DNA from: Roseivirga seohaensis
GTDB taxonomy: Bacteria; Bacteroidota; Bacteroidia; Cytophagales; Cyclobacteriaceae
DNA length: 64,000 nucleotides
Assembly: GCF_001592945.1 (NCBI RefSeq)
Contig: NZ_LRPB01000005.1
Span: forward strand, 124,001 to 188,000
Reading direction: 5' to 3'
In this document: positions 42,157 through 51,696 of the stretch, piece after piece
Position numbering within the stretch: the first letter of the stretch is position 1
Layout: each line of letters opens with the position of its first letter
Program-made: the position numbers and the translations under genes
Notes under the pieces: model-generated
Told to the model about the DNA's origin: nothing
The model's database searches: none
What the model saw: only the letters and a program-made list of their open reading frames with translations

Positions 42157-42387
42157 GTGAGAGTTGTAAAGGAAATACCCAATAGCAAATGTAAAATCAC
42201 CATTTTTTCATGGAATGGAAAATTCCTCATTAAATTGGAAAACGGTGGTTTTGAACAAACCTTTAAGGTGAGCGAGCTTGATGTACTCGAGCAAGAACTT
42301 GATGAAATACTAAACGAAACTTTTATTTCAGAAGCCATCGAGCGATTTGATGATATGGCAAAATCGCTTCGTAAAGCCATTCCGTAA
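42157..42387 (+). CDS. conserved small protein (76 aa)
   Basis: I choose the GTG at 42157 (VRVVKEIPNSKCKITIFSWN) over the upstream ATG at 42085, which lies inside the OsmC gene and gives an implausible Cys/Arg-rich start. The protein has an N-terminal beta region and a C-terminal helix (ISEAIERFDDMAKSLRKAIP). It is a recurrent Bacteroidota family without known function. It lies 8 bp after OsmC, so co-transcription is likely. Confidence 0.65.
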   Translation: MRVVKEIPNSKCKITIFSWNGKFLIKLENGGFEQTFKVSELDVLEQELDEILNETFISEAIERFDDMAKSLRKAIP

Positions 42388-42480
42388 AGCGGAACTGTTA
42401 TCTTTTTGGATGGTATTGTGTAAGTAGTTCTGTATTTTTGTTATTCTTGTTCTTGAACATTTGCTTTTGCTAAACATTAC

Positions 42481-44550
42481 ATGATCTATCTTCTACTCTT
42501 TTTAGCCATAATTTTAGCACTTGTTCTAGCCTATCTTTTATTTCGAACCAAAAAAAAGACAGCCCTATTTGTTCAAGAATTAAATGAATTAAAAGAGAAG
42601 TATGATGAGAATCAATTTCAGCTCGACTTTTTCTTAGACCACACTTCTGACTTTCTTTTTAAATTCGACACCGATGGAATAGTTACCTATTCATCCATGA
42701 ACGTGGTGAGAGTAATGGGGCGAAATCCTAATATAAGACTCGCCCATTATAGCACTAGTTATACCGATAACCCCATAAATGCTAAAGCGCGTGAGAGGAT
42801 TGATGGATTTCTTGCGGGAAAATACGATTCTGTACCCCCTTATTTTGTAGAGGTTAACGATTCTAAGGGCGACCCTCATATGTTGGAGGTGTTTCATAAG
42901 CCTATTTATAATGATCAAGGAGAATTGGTTTCTGTGACAGGAATTGCCAAAAATATTACTGGTATTTACAATGCAGAATTAGAAATCAAGAAGTTTGAAA
43001 AAGAGCAGATGTTGATTTTGGATGCGATTCCTGACACCATGTTCACCTTTGATAAACGAGGTTTCTTCTTGAATTATCATGCTAAAAATGAGATGGGAGT
43101 TATTCTTTCAGCTGAAAAGAGAATAGGAGATAATATAGTCGATATTTTTCCTGAAAGTATAATTTCATTGATGACTGCGGGCCTAAAGAAAGCACTTGAA
43201 ACCGATCAAATGCAAACGGTTGAGTTCAAACTATTGGTAAATAAGAAAGATCATTTTTGTGAGGGCAGGTTTATTAAACTTACCGAAGATAGGATTCTTT
43301 TGATGATGCGCGATATCACCGCACAAAAGCAACTGGAAGAAGGTTTGAAATTGGCCAAAGAAGCTGCTGAAAACGCGAACCAAGCTAAGAGTACATTTCT
43401 GGCAACCATGAGTCATGAAATAAGAACACCAATGAATGGTGTAATTGGTATGACAAACCTTTTAAATGAAACCTTACTCAATCCTGAACAGAGGGATTAT
43501 GTGGAAACCATAAAGGTAAGTGGTGAAACCTTGCTTCGAATTCTAAACGATATTCTTGACTATTCTAGAATTGAATCGGGGAAAGTTACTTTAGAAGATT
43601 CAGTTTTTGGATTGAAAAGGGTTGTAGAGGAATCTTTAAACCTTGTGGCTTATGAGGCCAAAGGTAAGAAAGTAGGTTTGAATCTAATTATAGATGAAAA
43701 TGTACCAGAGTTTTTCTTTGCTGATAGAAATAGACTAGGGCAAATACTTGTTAATTTACTCTCAAACGCGGTAAAGTTTACCGAAAGAGGCTTTGTCTCG
43801 GTTAGAATATCTTTGATTGAAATAAAGGGAGATACAGCCAATATAGAGTTCAAAATTCAAGATACCGGCATAGGTGTTGCAAAAGAGGAAATCAAAAACC
43901 TCTTTAAAGAATTTACCCAAGTAGAGTCTTCTAATTCCAGACGATTTGGAGGCAGCGGTTTAGGTTTAGCAATTGTAAAGAACTTGCTCAAATTATATAA
44001 TGGAAAGGTTTCTGTTCAAAGTGAGCTTGGCGTTGGTTCCTTATTCAGTTTTAACGTGCATTTAAAACTAGCTGTAGAAGAATTGGTAGAAGGAGAAATA
44101 AATAAAACAGCCAGGTCGAGTCGTTATGAACTTAGTAAGCTGGCAGGGGTTCTTTCTGGTAAATACCCGCTCAAGATCCTTTTAGCCGAAGATAACAAGA
44201 TCAATAGCAAACTCATATGCCTCATATTAGAGCGTATGGGGTATATACCAACCTTAGCAAAAACAGGATTAGAAGCCCTGTCTAAAATGCAAGAAGAGAC
44301 CTATGATGTGATTTTAATGGATGTTCAAATGCCAGTGATGGATGGGTTAGAAGCCACAAAACAAATTAAAGCACTCAACTTAGATACACCTCCCTATATC
44401 ATCGGTATTTCAGCCAGTGCTTTCGATGAAGATGTTCAAAAAGCCCTTGAAAGCGGAATGGATGATTATCTGATAAAACCAGTCAAGTTTGATGCTCTCC
44501 GCGAAAAACTTATCGAAGTAGGGCAAAGGCGTTTTCCTTTTGTGTCTTGA
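42481..44550 (+). CDS. PAS-containing hybrid sensor histidine kinase/response regulator
   Basis: This 689-aa protein has one N-terminal membrane helix (residues 1-21), two PAS domains (about 45-165 and 175-285), then HisKA with the phospho-accepting His in MSHEIRTPMNG near 313. HATPase follows with DTGIGV and GSGLGLAI near 460-500, and a receiver domain has the phosphorylation site Asp in ILMDVQMPVMDG near 614. A cytoplasmic PAS signal would pass through an internal phosphorelay, and the final output partner is not encoded here. The ligand and target genes are unknown. Confidence 0.94.
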   Translation: MIYLLLFLAIILALVLAYLLFRTKKKTALFVQELNELKEKYDENQFQLDFFLDHTSDFLFKFDTDGIVTYSSMNVVRVMGRNPNIRLAHYSTSYTDNPINAKARERIDGFLAGKYDSVPPYFVEVNDSKGDPHMLEVFHKPIYNDQGELVSVTGIAKNITGIYNAELEIKKFEKEQMLILDAIPDTMFTFDKRGFFLNYHAKNEMGVILSAEKRIGDNIVDIFPESIISLMTAGLKKALETDQMQTVEFKLLVNKKDHFCEGRFIKLTEDRILLMMRDITAQKQLEEGLKLAKEAAENANQAKSTFLATMSHEIRTPMNGVIGMTNLLNETLLNPEQRDYVETIKVSGETLLRILNDILDYSRIESGKVTLEDSVFGLKRVVEESLNLVAYEAKGKKVGLNLIIDENVPEFFFADRNRLGQILVNLLSNAVKFTERGFVSVRISLIEIKGDTANIEFKIQDTGIGVAKEEIKNLFKEFTQVESSNSRRFGGSGLGLAIVKNLLKLYNGKVSVQSELGVGSLFSFNVHLKLAVEELVEGEINKTARSSRYELSKLAGVLSGKYPLKILLAEDNKINSKLICLILERMGYIPTLAKTGLEALSKMQEETYDVILMDVQMPVMDGLEATKQIKALNLDTPPYIIGISASAFDEDVQKALESGMDDYLIKPVKFDALREKLIEVGQRRFPFVS

Positions 44551-44572
44551 GTTTCGTTCATAGCTTTACAGC

Positions 44573-45184
44573 ATGAATTATTTTGTTACAGCCATAGGTA
44601 CCGATAGTGGTAAAACCTTGGTTTCCTCAATTTTAGTAGAGGCCTTGAAAGCCGATTATTGGAAGCCTGTGCAAGCAGGAAAACCATTAGATACAGAAAC
44701 GGTTAAAGAATTGGTCAGCAATGAGATCACAAGGTTTCATCCTGAAACCCATATATTTAAGTTGCCAGCTTCGCCACATGCTGCTGCAAAATTCGAACAT
44801 CTGGCCATACAACTAGACGACTTTGTGCTTCCTGAAACTACTAATGATATTGTAATTGAAGGAGCAGGGGGTATTTTAGTACCTATTAATCAAGAGCATT
44901 ATGTGATCGATATTGCCCGAGAATTATCTGCTCCAGTAATTCTAGTGGTCAACCTTTATTTGGGCTGTATTAACCATACTTTACTTACGGTAGATTATTT
45001 AAAGCGAAATAAAATCCCGGTGTTAGGAATAGTTTTTAACGGAGAGTCAAACTTTGAAAGCGAAAATATTATTGAAGAAAAATCTGGCTATAAGGTGCTG
45101 CTAAGACTTCCAAAACTCAGCTTGATCAATAAAGAAATAATAAAATACTGGGCTGACGAACTAATGCTGAATTGGTATGAGTGA
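44573..45184 (+). CDS. bioD: dethiobiotin synthase
   Basis: BioD closes the ureido ring of biotin: diaminopelargonic acid + CO2 + ATP gives dethiobiotin. The P-loop variant GTDSGKT lies at residues 8-14 and EGAGGILVPIN near 98. At 203 aa the protein is of usual length. Its end overlaps the bioA start by 8 bp, so the two biotin genes are translationally coupled. bioB and bioF are not in the window. Confidence 0.94.
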   Translation: MNYFVTAIGTDSGKTLVSSILVEALKADYWKPVQAGKPLDTETVKELVSNEITRFHPETHIFKLPASPHAAAKFEHLAIQLDDFVLPETTNDIVIEGAGGILVPINQEHYVIDIARELSAPVILVVNLYLGCINHTLLTVDYLKRNKIPVLGIVFNGESNFESENIIEEKSGYKVLLRLPKLSLINKEIIKYWADELMLNWYE

Positions 45185-46475
45185 TTGGATTAAAAGAGAT
45201 GCTGAAGCGATTTGGCATCCGTTTACGCCATTAAGGGGGATGGAAAACCCACTTATGGTAGAAACCGCAGAAGGAGTACACTTATACACGAGTGATGGTG
45301 CAAAAATCATTGACGCTATATCCTCTTGGTGGGTCAATTTACATGGGCATAGCCACCCTCATATTTCCAAAGCCATTGCTGCCCAAGCATCAAAATTAGA
45401 ACATGTAATTTTTGCAGGTTTTACCCACGAACCTGCCATTCGATTAGCGGAGCGTCTTTTAGAAATACTTCCCAAAAATCAATCGAAAGTATTTTTCTCT
45501 GACAATGGAAGCACCGCTACCGAAGTGGCCATAAAAATGGCTTTTCAGTATTTCTATAATCAAGGGATTAGTAAAAGGAAAATTATAGCCATTGATGGTG
45601 CATATCATGGCGACACCTTTGGTGCTATGTCGGTAGGAGAAAGGGGGCCGTTTACCGAGCCGTTCGATCCGTATTTGTTCGATGTTAGTTTTGTTGATTT
45701 TCCAGAAGAAGGAAAGGAAGAAAAGGTTTATCAGCAATTCAAAAACTTGGTTGAAAAAGACGATGTGGCTGCCTTTATTTTTGAGCCTATTATTCAAGGT
45801 GCATCGGGTATGCGTATGTACAGCAAAGCCTTACTCGATAAGATGATTGCTTTGGCGCATCATCATCAAGTAATTTGTATTGCCGATGAAGTAATGACGG
45901 GTTTTGGAAGAACAGGGAAATTATTTGCATCCGATTGGCTCACTAATAAACCAGATATATTCTGTTTATCGAAAGGTCTAACTGGTGGGGCAATGGCCAT
46001 GGGAGTAACTACATGCACAGAGAAAATCCAAGCCGCTTATCGTTCAAATGACTTAATGAAAACCTTCTTTCACGGTCATTCATTTACGGCCAACCCAATG
46101 ACCTGCGCAGCTGCAAATGCATCATTGGATTTACTACTTAACAAAGAAAGTGAAGAGAATAGAAAGCGATTAAATAATCGTCACCTTTCATTTTTAAAAG
46201 TAATAGAAAAACATTCTATGGTACGAAATGCCCGAGTTTTGGGAACAATTCTGGCCTTTGAAATGAACACAGAAAAGGATACCTCTTATTTTAATGAGGC
46301 GCGCCATTATCTTTATCCCTACTTCATTAGCAAAGGAGTTTTGCTTCGCCCCTTGGGAAATGTGCTCTATTTGATTCCTCCTTATGTAATTAAAGATGAA
46401 GACTTAGATTACGTTTATCAAACTATTTTAGAATTCTTAAATCATCCACCTAAACCAGAGAGTACAAAAGGTTAG
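45177..46475 (+). CDS. bioA: adenosylmethionine-8-amino-7-oxononanoate aminotransferase
   Basis: BioA makes 7,8-diaminopelargonic acid from KAPA, using S-adenosylmethionine as amino donor, the step before BioD. This PLP enzyme of 432 aa shows WHPFTPL near residue 13, SSWWVNLHGH near 50, IADEVMTGFGRTG near 241 and the PLP Lys in FCLSKGLTGG near 268. It is translated in overlap with bioD. Confidence 0.95.
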   Translation: MSDWIKRDAEAIWHPFTPLRGMENPLMVETAEGVHLYTSDGAKIIDAISSWWVNLHGHSHPHISKAIAAQASKLEHVIFAGFTHEPAIRLAERLLEILPKNQSKVFFSDNGSTATEVAIKMAFQYFYNQGISKRKIIAIDGAYHGDTFGAMSVGERGPFTEPFDPYLFDVSFVDFPEEGKEEKVYQQFKNLVEKDDVAAFIFEPIIQGASGMRMYSKALLDKMIALAHHHQVICIADEVMTGFGRTGKLFASDWLTNKPDIFCLSKGLTGGAMAMGVTTCTEKIQAAYRSNDLMKTFFHGHSFTANPMTCAAANASLDLLLNKESEENRKRLNNRHLSFLKVIEKHSMVRNARVLGTILAFEMNTEKDTSYFNEARHYLYPYFISKGVLLRPLGNVLYLIPPYVIKDEDLDYVYQTILEFLNHPPKPESTKG

Positions 46476-46650
46476 AAAACAGCTTAAACAACCTAGAAAG
46501 AAGGCTTTTAAGTAAAACGGACTTCTACTTTTAATTGGGTGCAGAACTGAAATTTTCTATTGTGCCAAAAAGCTAGGTTTTGATACCGAGTATTGATTTT
46601 ATTTTTAACTTTATGCGATTAAAGTACCCATAGTAATAAACCCAGTTTTT

Positions 46651-47772
46651 ATGAAGTTTATCGTTTCTTCAGCAGAATTGCTAAAGCGCCTTTCCAATAT
46701 CAATGGAGTAATCACTACTAATCCAGTGGTGCCAATCCTTGAAAACTTTTTATTCGAAATTAAAGATGGGCTTTTGACCATCACAGCTTCTGATCTTCAA
46801 ACCTCTATGATTACAGAGATTGATGTAGAAGCAAAAGAAAATGGAAGCATTGCGGTTCCTGCTCGTATCTTAATGGATACCTTAAAGAACTTACCAGAGC
46901 AGCCTGTAACTTTTACTATCGACAATGAAACTTACAGTGTTGAAATCAACTCTGATAATGGTAGGTATAAATTGGCTGGTGAAAACGCTACAGACTTTCC
47001 TAAAGTACCAGAGGTAACTAACGCTTACCAAGTAGACATGTCTACAGAGGTGTTGAGTAGTGCAATCAACAATACAATCTTTGCTACCAGCAACGATGAA
47101 TTACGACCAGCAATGACCGGGGTTTATGTAAAGCTGGCAGAAACTAATACTACTTTTGTAGCGACAGACGGTCACCGTTTGGTACGATACAGAAGGGTAG
47201 ATGTGGCTTCTGATACTGGAATGTCAATCATCATTCCTCGTAAAGCCTTGAACTTGTTGAAGTCTACTTTGCCTTCAGAAAATTCGAATGTAGTGGTGGA
47301 ATACAATGCATCTAATGCCTACTTCCACTTCAATGCAATAAAAATGATTTGTCGTTTGATCGATGAGCGTTTCCCTGATTACGAAAACGTAATTCCTTCA
47401 GACAACCCAATCGAAATGAAAATCAACAAAAGCGAACTTTTAGGTTCCTTGAAAAGGATTTCAATTTACGCTAACAAAACCACACACCAAATTAGATTGA
47501 AAATCACAGGTAGCGAACTTACCGTTTCTGCCGAAGATTTAGATTTCTCTAATGAAGCTAAAGAAACTTTAGCTTGCGAGCATGAAGGAGAGGATATCGA
47601 AATTGGTTTCAATGCTAAATTCTTGGTAGAAATGTTGAGCAACCTTCATTCTAAAGAAGTTACGCTTCAAATGTCAGCGCCTAACCGTGCAGGACTTTTG
47701 ATTCCTGGCGACAAGGATGAAAGTGAAGATATTCTAATGCTGGTAATGCCAGTAATGTTGAATAACTACTAA
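46651..47772 (+). CDS. dnaN: DNA polymerase III subunit beta
   Basis: DnaN is the ring-shaped sliding clamp of the replicative polymerase. The 373-aa protein has the three-domain pattern: N-terminal SSAELLKRLSNINGVI, central DELRPAMTGVYV and ATDGHRLVRYRR near 170, and the C-terminal LMLVMPVM tail that binds partners. No replication origin genes (dnaA, recF) are adjacent, so oriC cannot be placed here. A hairpin terminator follows. Confidence 0.97.
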   Translation: MKFIVSSAELLKRLSNINGVITTNPVVPILENFLFEIKDGLLTITASDLQTSMITEIDVEAKENGSIAVPARILMDTLKNLPEQPVTFTIDNETYSVEINSDNGRYKLAGENATDFPKVPEVTNAYQVDMSTEVLSSAINNTIFATSNDELRPAMTGVYVKLAETNTTFVATDGHRLVRYRRVDVASDTGMSIIIPRKALNLLKSTLPSENSNVVVEYNASNAYFHFNAIKMICRLIDERFPDYENVIPSDNPIEMKINKSELLGSLKRISIYANKTTHQIRLKITGSELTVSAEDLDFSNEAKETLACEHEGEDIEIGFNAKFLVEMLSNLHSKEVTLQMSAPNRAGLLIPGDKDESEDILMLVMPVMLNNY

Positions 47773-47796
47773 TTTAACATTGAGCAAAAAACAATG

Positions 47797-47822
47797 AAAG
47801 GAGCTTTAAGCTCCTTTTTTAA
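47797..47822 (+). terminator. terminator of dnaN
   Basis: AAAGGAGC (47797-47804) pairs with GCTCCTTT (47810-47817) around TTTAA, followed by further T. It separates dnaN from the Rrf2 gene. Confidence 0.88.
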
Positions 47823-47866
47823 TTTCAATTCTAAATTTTGGTAACTTCGTCAATTAAAACTGAAAA

Positions 47867-48280
47867 GTGTTATCTAAAAAAACCCAATACGCGTTCCATG
47901 CTTTAACCTACTTGGCCGAAAACCAAGACAAGGGGCCTATACTCATTTCTGAAATTTCAGAAATGAGAAAAATCTCACTAAAGTTCTTAGAAAATATTCT
48001 TTTAGAATTGAAGAAGTCTGGGATTTTGGGAAGTAAGAAGGGAAAGGGTGGAGGCTATTACCTAATTAAACCACCCGAAGAGATTGGCCTAGCAAAAATT
48101 ATTCGCTTACTCGATGGCCCTATAGCATTGCTTCCATGTGTAAGCTTAAACTATTATGAAAAGTGTGAAAACTGCCAAGAAGAGATTTGTGGCCTTAATG
48201 TGGTGATGAGCGAGGTGCGAGATAATACGCTTAAAGTGTTGGAAAACAAGTCTTTAAAAGACGTTCTGCGAGAGCATTAA
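47867..48280 (+). CDS. Rrf2 family transcriptional regulator
   Basis: This 137-aa winged-helix protein starts with GTG (MLSKKTQYAFHALTYLAENQ). The recognition helix block is ISLKFLENILLELKKSG near 38. The C-terminal CVSLNYYEKCENCQEEIC cluster (about 88-105) has four cysteines able to bind Fe-S or sense sulfur compounds. It directly precedes DUF2061-cysH-cysD-cysN, so it is probably the sulfur-assimilation regulator. Confidence 0.9.
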   Translation: MLSKKTQYAFHALTYLAENQDKGPILISEISEMRKISLKFLENILLELKKSGILGSKKGKGGGYYLIKPPEEIGLAKIIRLLDGPIALLPCVSLNYYEKCENCQEEICGLNVVMSEVRDNTLKVLENKSLKDVLREH

Positions 48281-48322
48281 AAAAATTTTGCTCATTAGTC
48301 TATTAAAATGGTAGGGAATATA

Positions 48323-48330
48323 TACTTTTG
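48323..48330 (+). promoter_or_regulatory. -7 box of the sulfate-assimilation operon
   Basis: TACTTTTG is an exact TAnnTTTG match. Transcription would begin near 48337. This leaves almost no leader for the ATG at 48339, so the next in-frame ATG (48363) is the better start of the DUF2061 gene. Confidence 0.6.
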
Positions 48331-48362
48331 TATCCTCAATGTTTCAACAAAAGCGAACCACT

Positions 48363-48608
48363 ATGTTTTTAGACTCAGTTGTAAAAGGAAGAATCGAGAA
48401 AGAAGAACAACGTGATAGCAATCTTAAAAGCATTTTAAAAACTATCAGTTGGCGAATCGTTGGCACGGTGGATACCATAATGATTTCTTATTTCATTACT
48501 GGAGAGGCTGGTCTGGCCCTTTCAATCGGTTCGGTTGAAGTGTTTAGCAAAATAGTACTCTACTATTTCCATGAACGAGTTTGGTCTTCTGTTAAACTCA
48601 AAAAGTAG
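48363..48608 (+). CDS. DUF2061 family membrane protein
   Basis: This is about an 81-aa protein from the ATG at 48363 (MFLDSVVKGRIEKEEQ); an ATG at 48339 is an alternative but sits at the expected transcription start. The core SILKTISWRIVGTVDTIMIS with the following hydrophobic YFITGEAGLALSIGSVEVF forms two membrane segments. It is the first gene of the sulfate-assimilation set. DUF2061 genes often precede cysH in Bacteroidota, but their role is unknown. Confidence 0.85.
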   Translation: MFLDSVVKGRIEKEEQRDSNLKSILKTISWRIVGTVDTIMISYFITGEAGLALSIGSVEVFSKIVLYYFHERVWSSVKLKK

Positions 48609-48612
48609 CGAG

Positions 48613-49323
48613 ATGAAAGACAAGATAGAAGAATATAATAGCCGATTTTCCGGCCTTTCAATAGGAGAGGTAATTGACTCGCTCACACAAGAATTTCCCG
48701 CTCAGGTTAAATTTTCAAGTGCCTTTGGGCAAGAAGACCAAGTCATTGCCGACATCATATTTCGTAAGCAGTTGGCGGTAGAGGTTTTTACTCTGGATAC
48801 GGGCCGGTTGTTTCCTGAGACCTATGACTTAATGGAAAAAACAAGGGAGCGTTATAAGCAGGAAATAACAACCTACTTCCCAAAGTCAGAAGATGTTGAG
48901 TCACTAGTGAGTGAGAAAGGTTTTTTCAGCTTTTACGAGTCGATTGAAAATAGAAAAGAATGCTGCTACATAAGAAAGGTAGCACCCTTAAAGCGGGCAT
49001 TGAGAAATACCAAAGTTTGGATTACAGGCTTGAGAGCTGCTCAGTCAGACAATCGCCAAAATTTAGAATTGTTTGAGTGGGATGAAGGCAATCAGGTGAT
49101 AAAATATAACCCTATTTTAAATTGGAGTTATGAAGCCATATTGACCTATTTGGAGGAGTATCAAGTACCCTATAACACGCTACACAATAAAGGTTTTGTA
49201 AGCATTGGTTGCCAGCCATGCACTCGGGCAATAAGCCCTGAGGAGCCTGCAAGAGCTGGCCGATGGTGGTGGGAGAATTCTCAAAAAGAGTGTGGTTTAC
49301 ATGCAGTTACAATCAAGAAATAA
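48613..49323 (+). CDS. cysH: phosphoadenylyl/adenylyl-sulfate reductase (APS-type)
   Basis: The enzyme reduces activated sulfate to sulfite. The protein is about 236 aa from the ATG at 48613; the frame also opens at 48571 inside the previous gene. It has the 4Fe-4S ligands of the APS-reductase subclass, a Cys-Cys pair in ENRKECCYIRK near 120 and CxxC in SIGCQPCTRA near 203, plus KECGLH near the end. Presence of these cysteines and absence of cysC nearby imply direct reduction of APS. It precedes cysD by 8 bp. Confidence 0.93.
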   Translation: MKDKIEEYNSRFSGLSIGEVIDSLTQEFPAQVKFSSAFGQEDQVIADIIFRKQLAVEVFTLDTGRLFPETYDLMEKTRERYKQEITTYFPKSEDVESLVSEKGFFSFYESIENRKECCYIRKVAPLKRALRNTKVWITGLRAAQSDNRQNLELFEWDEGNQVIKYNPILNWSYEAILTYLEEYQVPYNTLHNKGFVSIGCQPCTRAISPEEPARAGRWWWENSQKECGLHAVTIKK

Positions 49324-49331
49324 ATACTGAT

Positions 49332-50237
49332 ATGAATGTTTTTGACGGGCAATTTCCACGCGAGTTGGAAGATGAGTCCATTTACATAATGAGAGAAGTA
49401 GCAGCTCAGTTTGAGCGTCCTGTTTTATTGTTTTCTGGAGGAAAGGATTCTATCACCTTAGTGCGATTGGCTGAAAAGGCTTTTTACCCTGGTAAAATTC
49501 CATTTCCGCTATTGCATGTAGATACTGGTCATAATTTCCCAGAGACCATTGCTTTTCGCGATGCATTGGTAGAAGAGCTTGGGCTCGAATTGCATGTGCG
49601 CTATGTACAAGATTCCATTGATAAGAAAATAGCTGTGGAGGAGTCAGGAAAATATGCTAGCAGAAACGCACTTCAAACTGTAACATTATTGGCGGCTATT
49701 GAAGAGTTTAAGTTCGATGCGTGTATAGGAGGGGCCAGAAGAGATGAAGAAAAGGCAAGAGCCAAAGAACGCGTTTTTTCGGTACGAGATGATTTCGGTC
49801 AATGGGATGCTAAAAAGCAACGACCTGAGCTTTTCGATATGCTGAATGGAAGAATAAATGTGGGCGAAAACGTTCGAGTTTTTCCTATCTCTAATTGGAC
49901 AGAGATTGATGTATGGAATTATATCAGAGAAGAAAACCTCGAAATCCCCTCCATTTATTATGCTCATCAGCGTGAGGTTTTTCAACGAGATGGTATGATT
50001 TGGCCAAATTCACCCTTTATCAATAAAGATGAAAGCGAAATAATTGAAACCCGCACAGTACGCTTTAGAACTGTTGGCGATATGACCTGTACGGCCGCAG
50101 TAGAATCTGACGCAGATCGAATTGAAAGAGTGATAGAAGAAATTTTAAGCGCCACTATTTCCGAACGAGGCGCTAGAATTGATGATAAACGTTCGGAAGC
50201 AGCCATGGAAAAGAGAAAGCAGTATGGATATTTCTAA
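49332..50237 (+). CDS. cysD: sulfate adenylyltransferase subunit 2
   Basis: CysD is the ATP-sulfurylase subunit that adenylates sulfate, driven by the GTPase CysN. The protein is 301 aa from the ATG at 49332 (MNVFDGQFPRELEDES). The PP-loop LLFSGGKDSITL is near residue 30 and the GGARRDEEKARAKERVFS block near 135. Its end overlaps cysN by 14 bp, so the subunits are made together. Confidence 0.96.
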   Translation: MNVFDGQFPRELEDESIYIMREVAAQFERPVLLFSGGKDSITLVRLAEKAFYPGKIPFPLLHVDTGHNFPETIAFRDALVEELGLELHVRYVQDSIDKKIAVEESGKYASRNALQTVTLLAAIEEFKFDACIGGARRDEEKARAKERVFSVRDDFGQWDAKKQRPELFDMLNGRINVGENVRVFPISNWTEIDVWNYIREENLEIPSIYYAHQREVFQRDGMIWPNSPFINKDESEIIETRTVRFRTVGDMTCTAAVESDADRIERVIEEILSATISERGARIDDKRSEAAMEKRKQYGYF

Positions 50238-51483
50238 CAAACAAGTTTTACGCATAGCTACAGCAGGAAGCGTAGATGATGGCAAAAGCACATTGATTGG
50301 AAGGTTACTCTTCGATACCAAATCCATTACTTCTGATAAGCTGCAGGCCATTGAAGAAAGTAGCCGTAGAAAAGGGCTTGATTATACTGACCTTTCCTTG
50401 CTGACAGATGGTTTGGTGGCAGAAAGAGAGCAGGGAATTACCATTGATGTGGCGCATATTTATTTCGCTACCAAAACCAGAAAGTATATCATTGCTGATA
50501 CTCCCGGACATATTGAATATACCCGAAACATGGTGACAGGAGCAAGTAACGCTGATGTTTCCTTGATTTTGATAGATGCAAGAAATGGTTTGGTGGAACA
50601 GACCAGAAGGCACCTTTACATTGCTCATCTTTTGCGAGTGCCTAAAGTAGTGGTCTGTGTCAATAAAATGGATTTGGTTGATTACGACCAAGCACTTTTT
50701 GAAAGTATAGTGAATGAAGTGAAAGCCTTGGTAGATAAAGCATCATTAACTGGTTTCGATATTTCGTTCCTTCCAATCAGTTCACTTTACGGTGAAAACA
50801 TAATTACAGATAGTGAGCACATGTCTTGGTATTTAGGCGATTCATTGATTGAGGCACTAGAATCAGTTGAGGTAAAATCTCATCAAACAGATTTACCAAC
50901 TAGATTTCCTATTCAGTATGTAATTAGACCCAAAACAAATGAACATCATGATTATAGAGGCTATGCTGGTAAAATAGCGAGTGGTACGTTAAAAGTAGGA
51001 GATAAGGTAACGGTTTTGCCATCTGGGGCAGTGTCAGAAATTAAATCTATTCAAAAGTATAAAACAGAACTGAAAGAGGCCGTAGCTGGTGAGTCAGTGA
51101 GTGTTTTATTGAAAGACGATGTTGGTGCCAGCCGTGGCGACATGTTGGTAAAAGAAGGCGACTTTAATTTTGGGAATGAAGTTGTTTCTGAGATTTGCTG
51201 GATGGATAATACCCCATTGGTTGTAGGTAAAACCTATAAGATACAACATGGAGTAAGTGAATCAAGAGTAAAGATTTTGGGGCTAAATCATAAGGTAAAG
51301 ACAGACAGTTTGTTGGTGGAAACAAATATTTCTGATTTTCTATTAAATGATATTGGAGAAGTAGTTCTTAGATCTTCTAAACCGATTTTAGCGGATTCAT
51401 ATAAAGACAATCGTAATAATGGCGCCTTTATTTTAATTGATGAATTTACCAATAATACGGTAGGAGTAGGGTTTGTGGCTTAA
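50224..51483 (+). CDS. cysN: sulfate adenylyltransferase subunit 1 (GTPase)
   Basis: CysN is the GTPase that powers ATP sulfurylase. The protein is 419 aa from the ATG at 50224 (MDISNKQVLRIATAGSVDD). GTPase motifs are GSVDDGKST near 15, DTPGH near 94 and NKMDL near 148, followed by EF-Tu-like beta barrels. There is no fused APS-kinase (CysC) domain, consistent with the APS-reductase type of the cysH gene. It is the last gene of the plus-strand set. Confidence 0.95.
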   Translation: MDISNKQVLRIATAGSVDDGKSTLIGRLLFDTKSITSDKLQAIEESSRRKGLDYTDLSLLTDGLVAEREQGITIDVAHIYFATKTRKYIIADTPGHIEYTRNMVTGASNADVSLILIDARNGLVEQTRRHLYIAHLLRVPKVVVCVNKMDLVDYDQALFESIVNEVKALVDKASLTGFDISFLPISSLYGENIITDSEHMSWYLGDSLIEALESVEVKSHQTDLPTRFPIQYVIRPKTNEHHDYRGYAGKIASGTLKVGDKVTVLPSGAVSEIKSIQKYKTELKEAVAGESVSVLLKDDVGASRGDMLVKEGDFNFGNEVVSEICWMDNTPLVVGKTYKIQHGVSESRVKILGLNHKVKTDSLLVETNISDFLLNDIGEVVLRSSKPILADSYKDNRNNGAFILIDEFTNNTVGVGFVA

Positions 51484-51614
51484 TTAGTTATGGTTTCTTT
51501 GATTAGATCAAAATAATACATGAGCCAGAACTGAACTAATTATTATTAGTTTTTCAGAGTAAAGGAAACTTTAGTTTTGGTGGCCCTAGGTCTTTGTCTG
51601 ACTCGCAATTTTGG

Positions 51615-51658
51615 AGAGTTCACTGCTAAATACACGTCTAAAATTAGTAGTGAACTCT
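51615..51658. repeat. large inverted repeat between convergent genes
   Basis: AGAGTTCACTGCTAA (51615-51629) pairs with TTAGTAGTGAACTCT (51644-51658) with one mismatch, across a 14-nt loop. It sits between cysN (plus) and the DUF6090-like gene (minus). Without a T run it is unlikely to be a strong intrinsic terminator, but it may end transcription from both sides. Confidence 0.6.
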
Positions 51659-51696
51659 GTATGTAATTCTAAACTTAAACATAAGATAAAAGCTAG

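Noticed and set aside
46476..46650. Replication origin next to dnaN
   Set aside because: No dnaA gene, no cluster of DnaA boxes and no AT-rich unwinding repeat is visible; dnaN often lies apart from oriC in Bacteroidota.
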